DNA from: Pseudomonas sp. GD03944
GTDB lineage: Bacteria; Pseudomonadota; Gammaproteobacteria; Pseudomonadales; Pseudomonadaceae
DNA length: 64,000 nucleotides
NCBI RefSeq assembly: GCF_029839275.1
Contig: NZ_JAOCAH010000018.1
Location: 26,766-90,765, forward strand
Direction: 5' to 3'
The notes beneath the pieces are model-generated. The model was not told where the DNA came from. It worked only from the letters and a program-made list of their open reading frames with translations, and did no database searches. Position 1 is the first letter of the stretch; the number at the start of each line of letters is the position of its first letter. Shown here in pieces: positions 15,655-24,771 of this stretch. The position numbers and the translations under genes are program-made.

Positions 15655-16761
15655 TCACAGGTCGATCAGCACGTCGCGGTGCGGCGCGCTGATGCACAAA
15701 CGGATCGGTTGGTCGGGCTCGCTGAACAGCTCGCCGGTGCGCAGATCACGCACTTCGCCGGCGAGCAGCAGGCAGGTGCAACTGGCGCAGATGCCCTGGC
15801 GGCAACCATGGGCTGGGCGCAGGCCCTGGGCTTCGGCCAGCTCCAGCAGGCTGCGTTGGCGGTCGCCCGCGACACTCAGCTGGCTGCGGGCGAACCCCAG
15901 CTGCACCGTGCCGGAGGCTTGCGCCGCGTCGCGGCTGGGCGGGGTGAACGCCTCGCCCTGAAACACCACCTGCGGCCCGGCGATACGCCGGTGCCAATCC
16001 CGCACCCGCTCGACGAAGCCCGCCGGCCCACAGGCCAGCACCTGCTGCACGGCCTCGGTATCGTCCAGGTGGGCGTCCTGGAAACGCCCGCTCGGCTCGC
16101 TGGCAGGATCGCCGGTCACCGCCCAGCGCACCGTCAGGTTGCGGTACTGCGCCTGCAGCGCCTGCAACTCGTCGACGAAGGCACGCTGACCGTGCTCACG
16201 GACGTAGTGCAGCAGCGTGACCGGCGCACGGAAACCCTGGGCCAGGGCCTCACGCAACAGCCCCAGCAGCGGCGTGATACCACTCCCGGCCGCCAGCAAC
16301 AGGACGCCGGTGCTGCGTGAATCCCACTGCAGCTCGCCGAACGCCGGCCCCAGCTCCAGCACCTGGCCAACCGCCAACCAATCGAGCAGGTGCGGTGACA
16401 CACGGCCACCGGGCTGGCGCTTGACCGCGATTTCCAGGCGGCCATCGGCATGCACCGCGGTCAGGCTGTAACTGCGCGACAGGCGCACGCCACGGTGTTC
16501 GACATAGACCTGCAGGTGCTGGCCCGGCTGCGCGCCACGCCAGTTGCCGTTGGGGCGCAGGGTCAGTGCCAGCATGTCGTCGGCGACCCAGCAGCGCTCC
16601 TCGACCCGGGCAAACACCCGGTTCAGGTGCAAGGCGGGATGCAACACCGCCAGCACGGCATCGACCTCGCTTTCGCGCAGCCAGCGCCGCGCCACCAAGG
16701 CACGCACGGGGCGAAGCCACGGCAAACGGGTGCGCGCCCAGGCAAAGGGAATCAGGGGCAT
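15655..16761 (-). CDS. desC: Ferredoxin reductase partner of the desaturase (DesC)
   Basis: 368 aa. An FAD-binding ferredoxin-reductase domain (VRLSRSYSLTA FAD block) is followed by an NAD-binding GSGITPLLGLLREAL and a C-terminal plant-type [2Fe-2S] domain: AHGCRQGICASCTC with a fourth Cys in IRLCISAP. It passes electrons from NAD(P)H to DesB. The ATG at 16761 is taken; an upstream in-frame GTG at 16791 would start inside the operator palindrome and is unlikely. It is the first gene of desCB and divergent from desT. Confidence 0.92.
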   Translation of the reverse strand: MPLIPFAWARTRLPWLRPVRALVARRWLRESEVDAVLAVLHPALHLNRVFARVEERCWVADDMLALTLRPNGNWRGAQPGQHLQVYVEHRGVRLSRSYSLTAVHADGRLEIAVKRQPGGRVSPHLLDWLAVGQVLELGPAFGELQWDSRSTGVLLLAAGSGITPLLGLLREALAQGFRAPVTLLHYVREHGQRAFVDELQALQAQYRNLTVRWAVTGDPASEPSGRFQDAHLDDTEAVQQVLACGPAGFVERVRDWHRRIAGPQVVFQGEAFTPPSRDAAQASGTVQLGFARSQLSVAGDRQRSLLELAEAQGLRPAHGCRQGICASCTCLLLAGEVRDLRTGELFSEPDQPIRLCISAPHRDVLIDL

Positions 16762-16774
16762 GGAGGAATATTCC

Positions 16775-16792
16775 AGTGAACAATCGTTCACT
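16775..16792. promoter_or_regulatory. DesT operator 1, perfect palindrome
   Basis: Arms AGTGAAC and GTTCACT (7/7 match) separated by AATC, 14 bases upstream of the desC start. It matches the GTGAAC...GTTCAC palindrome I recall for DesT, a TetR-family repressor/activator that senses acyl-CoA saturation. Confidence 0.85.
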
Positions 16793-16816
16793 AAACTGAC
16801 AGAAGCACCACCACTC

Positions 16817-16834
16817 AGTCAACAGTTGTTCACT
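16817..16834. promoter_or_regulatory. DesT operator 2, imperfect palindrome
   Basis: Arms AGTCAAC and GTTCACT (6 of 7 positions pair) with spacer AGTT. Its centre is exactly 42 bp (four helical turns) from operator 1, so two DesT dimers could sit on the same face. Confidence 0.7.
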
Positions 16835-16903
16835 CAATGGCGGTTCGACGGGTGCGAAGCGCATTTGTTAGAGTGCGACGCAAATCCATGGAAGCCTCAC
16901 CGC

Positions 16904-17539
16904 ATGCAGCCCCGCGCCGAACAGAAACTGCAAACCCGCCACGCCCTCATGGACGCCGCTCGGAGCCTGATGGACAGCGGACGCGGGTTCGGCAGCCTGA
17001 GCCTGCGCGAAGTTGCCCGCAGCGCCGGCATCGTGCCGACGGGGTTCTACCGCCACTTCCAGGACATGGACCAGCTCGGCCTGGCCCTGGTGGCTGAAGT
17101 GGGCGAGACCTTTCGCGGCACCATCCGGGTGGTGCGCCACAACGAATTCGAACTGGGCGGCATCATCGATGCCTCGGTGCGCATCTTCATCGAAGCGGTG
17201 GCGGCCAACCGTTCGCAGTTCCTGTTCCTGGCCCGCGAGCAATACGGCGGTTCGCAGCCCGTGCGCCAGGCCCTGGCGACCCTGCGCGAAGGCATCACCG
17301 CCGACCTGGTGGCCGACCTGGCCCTGATGCCGAAACTGCAGCACCTGCCCCCCCAGGCCCAGGCGGTGATCGCCGACCTGGTGGTGAAGACCGTGTTCGC
17401 AACCCTGCCGGAGCTGATCGACCCGCCGGCCCAGGCGCTGCCGGCCCACCTGACCCCGGAAGCGAAGATGATCGAGCAATTGCGCTTCATCTTCATCGGC
17501 GCCAAGCACTGGCAAGGCCTCGGCCACGTCGCCTCCTGA
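16904..17539 (+). CDS. desT: TetR-family fatty acid desaturation regulator DesT
   Basis: 211 aa. An N-terminal TetR helix-turn-helix (LSLREVARSAGIVPTGFYRHFQDMDQLGLAL) is followed by a ligand domain (FLFLAREQYGGSQPVRQAL). DesT binds the operator of desCB and responds oppositely to saturated and unsaturated acyl-CoAs. Divergent from desC across a 142-base region with two palindromes, which supports the identification. The ATG at 16904 gives MQPRAEQKLQTRHAL; the longer open frame begins inside desC. Confidence 0.92.
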   Translation: MQPRAEQKLQTRHALMDAARSLMDSGRGFGSLSLREVARSAGIVPTGFYRHFQDMDQLGLALVAEVGETFRGTIRVVRHNEFELGGIIDASVRIFIEAVAANRSQFLFLAREQYGGSQPVRQALATLREGITADLVADLALMPKLQHLPPQAQAVIADLVVKTVFATLPELIDPPAQALPAHLTPEAKMIEQLRFIFIGAKHWQGLGHVAS

Positions 17540-17688
17540 CTCCTCCTGCCCCGGCGCCCTCCCGCGGCGGCTGCCGGTAAAGCTGTCTCCAAAGGCCACC
17601 CGGCTGTCGCGATTCACCCCTCGCCGCTTCGCCTGTCGTTTGGCATAGTCCCCCGCGTTCGTTGCACACCTTCGCCTGGGGATTCGCC

Positions 17689-18600
17689 ATGCTTCGTGTC
17701 GCTCGTTTTCTGCTCGTGCCGCTGTTGTTGATCGCCATCGCCCTGCTGGTGCTGTCGCAGACCAGCCGGCCCGCCACACCGCCCAAGGTGCTCACCGCCC
17801 TGGGGGACCAGCCACTGGTCATCGCCCACCGTGGTGGCAAGGGCCTGTGGCCGGAGAACAGCCTGTTCGCCTTCGAACGCGCCACCGCGCTCGGGGTGGA
17901 CATGCTGGAAATGGACCTGCACCTGTCCGCCGACGGCGAACTGGTGGTGATCCATGACAGCACCCTGGACCGCACCACCAACGGCCAGGGCCCGGTGGCT
18001 GCGCTGAACCTCGACCAGTTGCAGTCGCTGGATGCCGGCTACCGCTGGACCGCCGATGGCGGCCAGAGCTACCCGTACCGCGGCCAGGGCGTGCGCATCC
18101 CGACCTTCGACGAGGTGCTGGCGCGTTTTCCCACCACGCCCAAGGTCATCGAAATCAAGGAGCCGGATGCCGGCATGGAGGCCCGTCTGTGCGACGCGCT
18201 GACAGCCCATGACCAGCTCGACCGGGTGATCGTCGGCAGTTTCTACGAGCGCAGCCTGCAGCTGTTCCGCGAACAGTGCCCGGCCGTGGCCACGTCCGCC
18301 GGTCCCGGCTCGGTGCGCCTGCTGGTGGCCCTGAACCTGGTGGGGCTGGGCAGCGTGCTGTCGCCGTCCTACCAGGCGCTGCAGATTCCCGAACGCCACA
18401 GCGGCCTGACGGTGGCCAGCGAACGCCTGATGCGCACCGCCCAGGCGCGCGGCCTCAATGTGCAACTGTGGACCATCAACGAACAACCGGTCATGCACCG
18501 CCTGCTGGACCAGGGTGCCCAGGGGCTGATCACCGACTACCCGGATCGCGCCCTGCAACTGCTCGGCCGCTCGACCCGCATCAGCGCCCTCGGCGACTAA
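17689..18600 (+). CDS. Glycerophosphodiester phosphodiesterase family protein
   Basis: 303 aa with one N-terminal membrane anchor (VARFLLVPLLLIAIALLVLS), then a GDPD TIM-barrel: VIAHRGGKGLWPENSLFAF (catalytic His-Arg and Glu), DMLEMDLHLSADGELVVIHD (metal ligands E, D and catalytic His), DRTTNGQG, and C-terminal LWTINEQPVM and GLITDYPD. It should cleave glycerophosphodiesters on the periplasmic side. The ATG at 17689 has GGGGA 8 bases upstream; the in-frame TTG at 17662 is less likely. Confidence 0.93.
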   Translation: MLRVARFLLVPLLLIAIALLVLSQTSRPATPPKVLTALGDQPLVIAHRGGKGLWPENSLFAFERATALGVDMLEMDLHLSADGELVVIHDSTLDRTTNGQGPVAALNLDQLQSLDAGYRWTADGGQSYPYRGQGVRIPTFDEVLARFPTTPKVIEIKEPDAGMEARLCDALTAHDQLDRVIVGSFYERSLQLFREQCPAVATSAGPGSVRLLVALNLVGLGSVLSPSYQALQIPERHSGLTVASERLMRTAQARGLNVQLWTINEQPVMHRLLDQGAQGLITDYPDRALQLLGRSTRISALGD

Positions 18601-18671
18601 CGCCCTGCTCAAAAAAGCGACGACCTCACCAACCCCACGCCAACCGAGGCGTGGGGCCAGCCATGCGCAGC

Positions 18672-18709
18672 TTATCCACAGGACTGCCCACAGATTGGCG
18701 GGATAACTT
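18672..18709 (+). repeat. DnaA-box module copy A
   Basis: Form: TTATCCACA, four bases, TGCCCACAG, seven bases, then GGGATAACTT. Same length and order as copies B and C; 23 of 38 positions are the same in all three by hand count. Confidence 0.7.
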
Positions 18710-18865
18710 ATCCACTGCGCACCCTAGCCTCTCCCCAAGCCGTTGAAATAACTCGTTTATTTCTTGACTTTCACCGCGCGAGCGGCGCCACCCACACCCT
18801 GTACAAAAAACAGACACATCCCGCCAAGGCACATCGTGCGTGGCCTGCAGCGAGGCATACAAGAC

Positions 18866-18903
18866 TTATCAACAGCTCTGCCCACAGCCAGCGTGGACAA
18901 CTT
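18866..18903 (+). repeat. DnaA-box module copy B
   Basis: TTATCAACA, GCTC, TGCCCACAG, then an inverted box-like CGTGGACAA followed by CTT. Aligns with copy A without gaps. Confidence 0.7.
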
Positions 18904-18943
18904 GCCGGTTTCTGCGCCAACACCGAAAAACGTGGATAAGCAA

Positions 18944-18965
18944 CTGTTTTTTCTATAAAAAACAG
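18944..18965. repeat. Perfect AT-rich inverted repeat
   Basis: Arms CTGTTTTTT and AAAAAACAG (9/9) around the loop CTAT. It lies between modules B and C, directly after an inverted DnaA-type box (CGTGGATAA, 18931-18939). The string AAAAAACAG occurs again near 18805. It could act as an unwinding element or as a bidirectional terminator. Confidence 0.7.
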
Positions 18966-19033
18966 GTCGATCAAAAAACGTTCAATTACCAGAAACGGCC
19001 GATTCACGGCCTCTGCAAGGCGCTGCCACCACC

Positions 19034-19071
19034 TTACCCACAGCACTGTCCACAGCCTTTGTGGGCAACTG
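19034..19071 (+). repeat. DnaA-box module copy C
   Basis: TTACCCACA, GCAC, TGTCCACAG, then the inverted TGTGGGCAA and CTG. The direct and inverted boxes TGTCCACA and TGTGGGCA could pair into a hairpin. Confidence 0.7.
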
Positions 19072-19165
19072 CACCGAGCGCTCTATCACGCCTATCGAGA
19101 CAATCAACGAGCCCTGTCTGCGCCCCTAGGCCTATCGTCGACACCTGTTCCCGTGGAGACGTCCC

Positions 19166-19240
19166 ATGTCCGTCAATGACCTGTTACGCAGCCTACTCGC
19201 CGCCTACGCTGGCGGTGCCAGTGGGCACGACATCGAATAG
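19166..19240 (+). CDS. Possible 24-codon ORF upstream of the LOG gene
   Basis: ATG at 19166 with GGAG 8 bases upstream, coding MSVNDLLRSLLAAYAGGASG plus four residues, stop at 19240, 70 bases before the LOG gene. It could be a leader peptide, the remnant of a truncated gene, or chance. No family recognised. Confidence 0.3.
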   Translation: MSVNDLLRSLLAAYAGGASGHDIE

Positions 19241-19310
19241 CGCACCACCCTTGGTGGATAGCGCACGACCCGCTACTCTTGGGCGCTTTTTCTGCCCAGG
19301 AGACCCACCC

Positions 19311-19898
19311 ATGACCTTGCGCTCGATCTGTGTATTCTGCGGCGCCAGCCCCGGCGCCCACCCGATCTACCGACAGGCCGCCGAAGCCCTGGGCCGGCAC
19401 CTGGCCGAACAGGGTGTGCGGGTGATCTACGGCGGCGGCGCGGTCGGCCTGATGGGCGTGGTGGCCGATGCCGCCATGGCCGCCGGCGGCGAGGTGGTCG
19501 GCATCATTCCGCAGAGCCTCGAGCGGGCGGAAATCGGCCACACCGGCCTGACCCGCCTGGAAGTGGTCGACACCATGCACACCCGCAAGGCACGCATGGC
19601 CGAACTCAGCGATGCGTTCATCGCCCTGCCCGGTGGCCTCGGCACCCTGGAAGAACTGTTCGAGGTCTGGACCTGGGGCCAGCTCGGCTACCACAGCAAG
19701 CCGCTGGGCCTGCTCGACGTCAACGGGTTCTACGCCAAGCTCGGCGACTTCCTCGATCACCTGGTGCAGGAGCGCTTCGTACGCGCCGAACACCGCGGCA
19801 TGCTGCAACTGAGCGAAACGCCTGACGACCTGCTGCACAAGCTGCGCCACTGGCAGCCCAGCGTCGCCCCCAAGTGGGTCGATCGCCAGCCGGAGTGA
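19311..19898 (+). CDS. LOG-family cytokinin riboside 5'-monophosphate phosphoribohydrolase
   Basis: 195 aa. It has the LOG motif PGGLGTLEELFEVWTWGQLG and the Rossmann-like YGGGAVGLMGVVADAA, typical of enzymes that release the base from nucleoside 5'-monophosphates. In bacteria these are widespread housekeeping enzymes of unsettled physiological role. The ATG at 19311 follows CAGGAGACCCACCC; the longer open frame runs through the non-coding region and is rejected. Cytoplasmic. Confidence 0.93.
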   Translation: MTLRSICVFCGASPGAHPIYRQAAEALGRHLAEQGVRVIYGGGAVGLMGVVADAAMAAGGEVVGIIPQSLERAEIGHTGLTRLEVVDTMHTRKARMAELSDAFIALPGGLGTLEELFEVWTWGQLGYHSKPLGLLDVNGFYAKLGDFLDHLVQERFVRAEHRGMLQLSETPDDLLHKLRHWQPSVAPKWVDRQPE

Positions 19899-20022
19899 CC
19901 CGCTCCGCCCTTGTGTAACGCCCCAGTAGCTGCCGGCGAGCGCATCACGTATAAACCTGCGTGATTCGCCCCTCGGGCGTGTCCAATCCCCCATTACCGA
20001 CGTTCCAGGAGAAGGAAATCTT

Positions 20023-20979
<957 letters not shown>

Positions 20980-20988
20980 GGCCGTCGC

Positions 20989-21903
20989 CTACCCGGCCGC
21001 CATGTCCGTGGCGGCCACCGGCAGCACCGTGACCTGCACCTCCGGGTCATGGTGCCCGCCCCCGAGAATCACCCCGCGCAACGGCGACACATCGGCGAAA
21101 TCCCGGCCCCAGGCCAGGGTGATGTGCTCCAGCGCCGGCAGCATGTTGTTGGTCGGGTCGAAATCCACCCAGCCCTGTCGCGGGCAGTACACCGACACCC
21201 AGGCGTGGGACGCATCGGCACCGATCAGGCGTGGCTGCCCCGGTGGCGGCTGGGTCAGCAGGTAACCGCTGACATAGCGCGCCGCCAGCCCCCGGGAACG
21301 CAGGCAGGCCAGCATCAGGTGCGCGAAGTCCTGGCAGACCCCGCGGCGCTGCTCCAGCACCTGCAGCAAGGGCGTGGCAACCTGGGTGGCCACCGCATCG
21401 AAGGTGAACTCCTCGAAGATCCGCTGCATCAGCGCCGCCACCGCCACCAGCAGCGGCCGGCCGGGCACGAAGCACTCGGCACCGTACGCCGCGAACGCCT
21501 GCTTGAGCCGCACGTAGGGCGATTCGAAACGGTAGCGGAGCGCCTCCAGTTGTTCAGCCGTCAACGCCTGCCGGCTGTACGCCAGGGCATCGCGCACCTG
21601 TTCCCAGGGGGGGGAATCTGCCAGGTCGCGGCTTGCCCGCGCCAGCACCTCCAGGCGCAGACGGGCGCTGACGCTCAGGGCATCGTGAGGCCGGTCGAAG
21701 GCCAGGGTGGTCAGTGGGTTGCCGAACACATCCAGGGAATCACGGCGCTGACAGGGCTGTGGCGTGACCTCCAATTGTTGCCCATGGCAGACCTGCCAGG
21801 CACAGGGTCGCGGCCACAGGTGCGCCAGTTGCCGGGCCAGCGACACCGGCGCCGCATAGCGATAGTGCGTGTCGTGGAACACCTGGTAGTAGGCGCGGCT
21901 CAT
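20989..21903 (-). CDS. Transglutaminase-like cysteine peptidase family protein
   Basis: 304 aa. An N-terminal bacterial transglutaminase-like beta domain (YYQVFHDTHYRYAAPV) is followed by a papain-like core with Cys190 (RRGVCQDFAHLML), His233 (ADASHAWVSVY) and Asp249 (WVDFDPTNN). No signal peptide. Its ATG overlaps the stop of the ATP-grasp/alpha-E gene by 4 bases, the conserved pairing with DUF403/404/407-type proteins that suggests peptide ligation followed by trimming. A run of eight G (C on the coding strand, 21607-21614) falls in the codons for SPPW. Confidence 0.92.
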   Translation of the reverse strand: MSRAYYQVFHDTHYRYAAPVSLARQLAHLWPRPCAWQVCHGQQLEVTPQPCQRRDSLDVFGNPLTTLAFDRPHDALSVSARLRLEVLARASRDLADSPPWEQVRDALAYSRQALTAEQLEALRYRFESPYVRLKQAFAAYGAECFVPGRPLLVAVAALMQRIFEEFTFDAVATQVATPLLQVLEQRRGVCQDFAHLMLACLRSRGLAARYVSGYLLTQPPPGQPRLIGADASHAWVSVYCPRQGWVDFDPTNNMLPALEHITLAWGRDFADVSPLRGVILGGGHHDPEVQVTVLPVAATDMAAG

Positions 21904-24386
21904 GACGACTGGGTCCGCTGGCTGGCGTCGACATGGACGAAGAAGCGCAGCCCCAGGTGGTCCGATACGTCCCCGGCGGCCCTGGCGATATCACCCAGCA
22001 GGCTCGCCAGGCCATCGAGCACCGCACGTACGCTGCCCGCGCCGAACAGCGGATTCTCCAGGCTGCCCAGGTTGAACGCGGTCAGTTGCCGCTCCAGACG
22101 CTCCAGCTGAACGTCGGCAGGCAGTTCGAAGCGCTCGTCGAGGCGTTCCAGGGAGCCCACCAGCAGGCGCAGCTGGAACAGCACGGCATGGGGGTTCTGC
22201 TCGTCGAGCAGCAGCAGGTCCAGCACCGGTATCAGCTGCGCCGACGCCAGGTAACGGGTGCGGTAGGTGATGCTGCTGTTGCCCAATTCCAGCAGCCATT
22301 CCAGGGCCGACTGGTCGTCCTCGGCACCGCTGCGCAGGAAGCCGGCGAGGCTGGCGGCGAGGAACTGCAGGCGCTCGATGCAGCGGCCGATCATCAGGAA
22401 GCGCCAGCCGTCGTCACGGGTCATGTCGTCGAGGGCGAAGCCGGACAGCGACGCCAGGGAAATCATCAGCCCGTCCAGGTAATCCAGCAGATCGCCCAGC
22501 GGCTTGCCATCCAGTTGCTGGGCCTCGCGCTGCACCTGCAGCAGCGCCTGCCAGTTGGCCTGGGACAGCTTGCCGCGCACGCTGCCGGCGGTCCATTGCA
22601 GGCGTTGCAGGTTGGCGCGCAGGCTGGACGGCCATGCGCTGCCGAGCAGGGCATCCAGCAGGCGCGCCTCCAAGGGACGGCTCTCGTCCCGGGACAGCAG
22701 CCCCAGGCGTTCGCCCAGGTTCAGGGCGGTCCGCAGGGCCTGGGGGTCGTCGTCATCGTCCACGTAGCGCGCCAGCATGATGCGCAGCAGGCGCGCGTTG
22801 TCTTCACAGCGCGAGCTGTAGCGGCCGAACCAGAACAGGTTTTCCACCACCCGCGACGGCAGATACGGGTCGCTGCGCACCAGGTCGGCCACCCCCAGCG
22901 GGCGCGGCCACTGCCAGGGTTCATGCCCGCCGTGGCGTTCACCCAGCACCCAGGTGTCCTTGCTGGCACCGCCACGCTGCATGGACACCACCTCGGCATC
23001 GGCCTCGGCGGCGACCCGGGTCAGGCCGCCGGGCAACACCCGGTAGCCGTCGACGCTGGCCACGGCGAAGACCCGCATGCCGATGGCCCGGGGCTGCAAT
23101 TGCCCATCCGCCGCCTGCCACACCGGTGCCTGGGACAGTTGCGCCCGGGCCTGGGCAACATAGGCGTAGGGGCGCGCCCGTAGCCGCTCGGCCAAGGCGC
23201 TGCGCTGGGCGTCGTCGAGCGTGCGCCCGAACACCGGGGCGAAGCTTTGCGACGGAAAACTGGGCCGCACCAGCACCTCATCCAGCCGGGTCAATGCGTC
23301 ATCCAGGGCCGGCGGCTCGCCGCACCACCAACTGGCGACGCTCGGCAGCAACAACGGCTCGCCGAGCAAGCGTTCGCTGATCGCCGGCAAGAAGCCCGGC
23401 AGCCCGGGGGACTCCAGCACCCCGCTGCCCAGGGCATTGGCCACCAGCACCCGCCCCTGGCGCACCGCCTCGAGCAGGCCGGGCACGCCCAGGGCCGAAT
23501 CGGTGCGCAGCTCCAGCGGGTCGCAGAAGTCGTCGTCCAGCCGACGCAGCACCGCATGCACCCGGCGCAGGCCGGCCAGGGTCTTGAGGTAGAGGGTGGC
23601 ATCGCGCACCGTCAGGTCGCTGCCCTCGACCAGCGGATAGCCGAGCTGGCGCGCCAGGTAGAGGTGTTCGAAATAGCTTTCGTTGAAGCGTCCCGGCGTC
23701 AGCAACACCACCAGGGGCGTTTCGCCGTCCGCCGGCGCCTGGCGGGCCAGGGTGTCCTGCAACGTGCGGAAATACCCGGCCAGGTGCTGCACGTGCAGGT
23801 CCCGGTACAGCTCGGGAAAGGCCCGGGACACGATCTGTCGGTTCTCCAGGGCGTAGCCGGCGCCCGACGGCGCCTGGGTGCGGTCGGCCGTGACCCACCA
23901 GCTGCCGTCCGGCGCCCGCGCCAGGTCGACGGCATACAGGTGCAGGAAGGTGCCGCCCGGCGGTTCGATGCCCTGACAGGGCCAGAGAAAGTTGTCATGA
24001 CCGAACACCAGCTCCGCCGGCAGCAGGCCCTCGGCGATCAGCGCCTGCGGCCCGTAGAGGTCGGCCAGCACCCGGTTGAGCAGGCTGGCGCGCTGGGTCA
24101 CACCGGCCGCGACCTGCTGCCACTCATCGGCTGGAATCAGGTTCGGCAACAGGTCCAGCTCCCACGGGCGGTCGGCGCCTTCCGGGTCGGCATAGACGTT
24201 ATAGGTAACGCCGTTTTCCTGGATCTGCCGGTTGAGCAGGGCCTGCCGCTGCTGCAGGTGCGCCGGGGTGCTGCCCTGCAGGTGCTCGAACAGGGCGCGC
24301 CAGTGCGGTCGCACCTGCCCGTCGGCATCGAGCAGTTCGTGGTAGGCCGTGTCCGTCTGGGGATAACTGGCAAGCAGGTCAGGCAT
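21900..24386 (-). CDS. Circularly permuted ATP-grasp type 2 fused to alpha-E domain
   Basis: 828 aa. Residues up to about 480 form the permuted ATP-grasp (PDLLASYPQTDTAYHELLD, GVTYNVYADPEG, HDNFLWPCQG, LLTPGRFNESYFEHLYLARQ), and the rest the helical alpha-E domain (LPSRVVENLFWFGRYSSRCE, ITYRTRYLAS). Some bacteria encode these parts as separate proteins. It is predicted to ligate amino acids or peptides and works with the adjacent transglutaminase-like protein; the product is unknown. The ATG at 24386 is chosen by the start of similarity, as the ribosome site is weak; an extension to 24476 adds a low-complexity stretch. Confidence 0.9.
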   Translation of the reverse strand: MPDLLASYPQTDTAYHELLDADGQVRPHWRALFEHLQGSTPAHLQQRQALLNRQIQENGVTYNVYADPEGADRPWELDLLPNLIPADEWQQVAAGVTQRASLLNRVLADLYGPQALIAEGLLPAELVFGHDNFLWPCQGIEPPGGTFLHLYAVDLARAPDGSWWVTADRTQAPSGAGYALENRQIVSRAFPELYRDLHVQHLAGYFRTLQDTLARQAPADGETPLVVLLTPGRFNESYFEHLYLARQLGYPLVEGSDLTVRDATLYLKTLAGLRRVHAVLRRLDDDFCDPLELRTDSALGVPGLLEAVRQGRVLVANALGSGVLESPGLPGFLPAISERLLGEPLLLPSVASWWCGEPPALDDALTRLDEVLVRPSFPSQSFAPVFGRTLDDAQRSALAERLRARPYAYVAQARAQLSQAPVWQAADGQLQPRAIGMRVFAVASVDGYRVLPGGLTRVAAEADAEVVSMQRGGASKDTWVLGERHGGHEPWQWPRPLGVADLVRSDPYLPSRVVENLFWFGRYSSRCEDNARLLRIMLARYVDDDDDPQALRTALNLGERLGLLSRDESRPLEARLLDALLGSAWPSSLRANLQRLQWTAGSVRGKLSQANWQALLQVQREAQQLDGKPLGDLLDYLDGLMISLASLSGFALDDMTRDDGWRFLMIGRCIERLQFLAASLAGFLRSGAEDDQSALEWLLELGNSSITYRTRYLASAQLIPVLDLLLLDEQNPHAVLFQLRLLVGSLERLDERFELPADVQLERLERQLTAFNLGSLENPLFGAGSVRAVLDGLASLLGDIARAAGDVSDHLGLRFFVHVDASQRTQSS

Positions 24387-24759
24387 GTCGCACTCGGCAT
24401 CGTGGCAAGTCAGGCACCCGCGGTTCCACGCGGGCCCGCCGGCAGCGCGGTCGACGGGCTGCTGCCGAGCGACCACCGGTCTGGACTATGGCCGAGACAG
24501 GCGCAACGCGCCAGCGGCAGGCGGGTGGACCGCCCACCACAAGCACGGGTGATGGGATGCACGGCACGGTGGCCTCCTGAGAACCTGGACAGTGCCGATG
24601 CGGCGCAAGACTTATGCCAGTGGCCTGTGCCTGGGCCACGGCGCAGCAGGCCGGCATGGCGTCCGCACCAGAACGGGGCTCGGCCCGCCCCGCGCCTGGC
24701 CCGGCGCACGAAAATGGTCCCTGTACCGGACCTTTCATGCGGCGACTGCATTGGCGCGC
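24387..24759. other. Intergenic region between ATP-grasp and diheme cytochrome genes
   Basis: 373 bases that must contain the promoter of the minus-strand ATP-grasp gene. I see no ORF with coding character and no RNA. At its right edge a 9-bp inverted repeat (see next entry) runs into the cytochrome stop codon. Confidence 0.5.
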
Positions 24760-24771
24760 CTAGCAGTCGCC
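24741..24771 (-). repeat. Inverted repeat around the diheme cytochrome stop codon
   Basis: Arms GGCGACTGC (24741-24749) and GCAGTCGCC (24763-24771), perfect 9/9, with the TAG stop (24760-24762) in the 13-base loop. No T-run follows, so it may be an mRNA-stabilising 3' stem rather than an intrinsic terminator. Confidence 0.6.

Larger units (their letters stand above)
18601..19310. other. 710-bp non-coding region with origin-like architecture
   Basis: No ORF of coding character except the small frame at 19166. It is poorer in GC than its flanks and holds a perfect DnaA box (TTATCCACA, 18672-18680), near boxes at 18708-18716, 18866-18874, 18931-18939 (minus) and 19034-19042, related 8/9-mers (TGCCCACA, TGTCCACA, TTGTCCACG), three iterated 38-base modules, an AT-rich tract with a perfect 9-bp inverted repeat, and several A6 runs. 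I describe it as origin-like or a DnaA-binding locus; no replication initiator gene is present. Confidence 0.6.

Noticed and set aside
16762..16791. Upstream GTG start for desC at 16791
   Set aside because: It lies inside the DesT operator and would add ten residues not expected in the family.
18840..19310. N-terminal extension of the LOG protein through the non-coding region
   Set aside because: Residues are low-quality coding sequence, the DNA is full of DnaA-box-like repeats, and LOG proteins start at MTLRSICVFCG.
24387..24476. CLTCH in the N-terminal extension of the ATP-grasp frame as a haem c site
   Set aside because: The extension lies before the family start, lacks a signal peptide, and ATP-grasp enzymes carry no haem.
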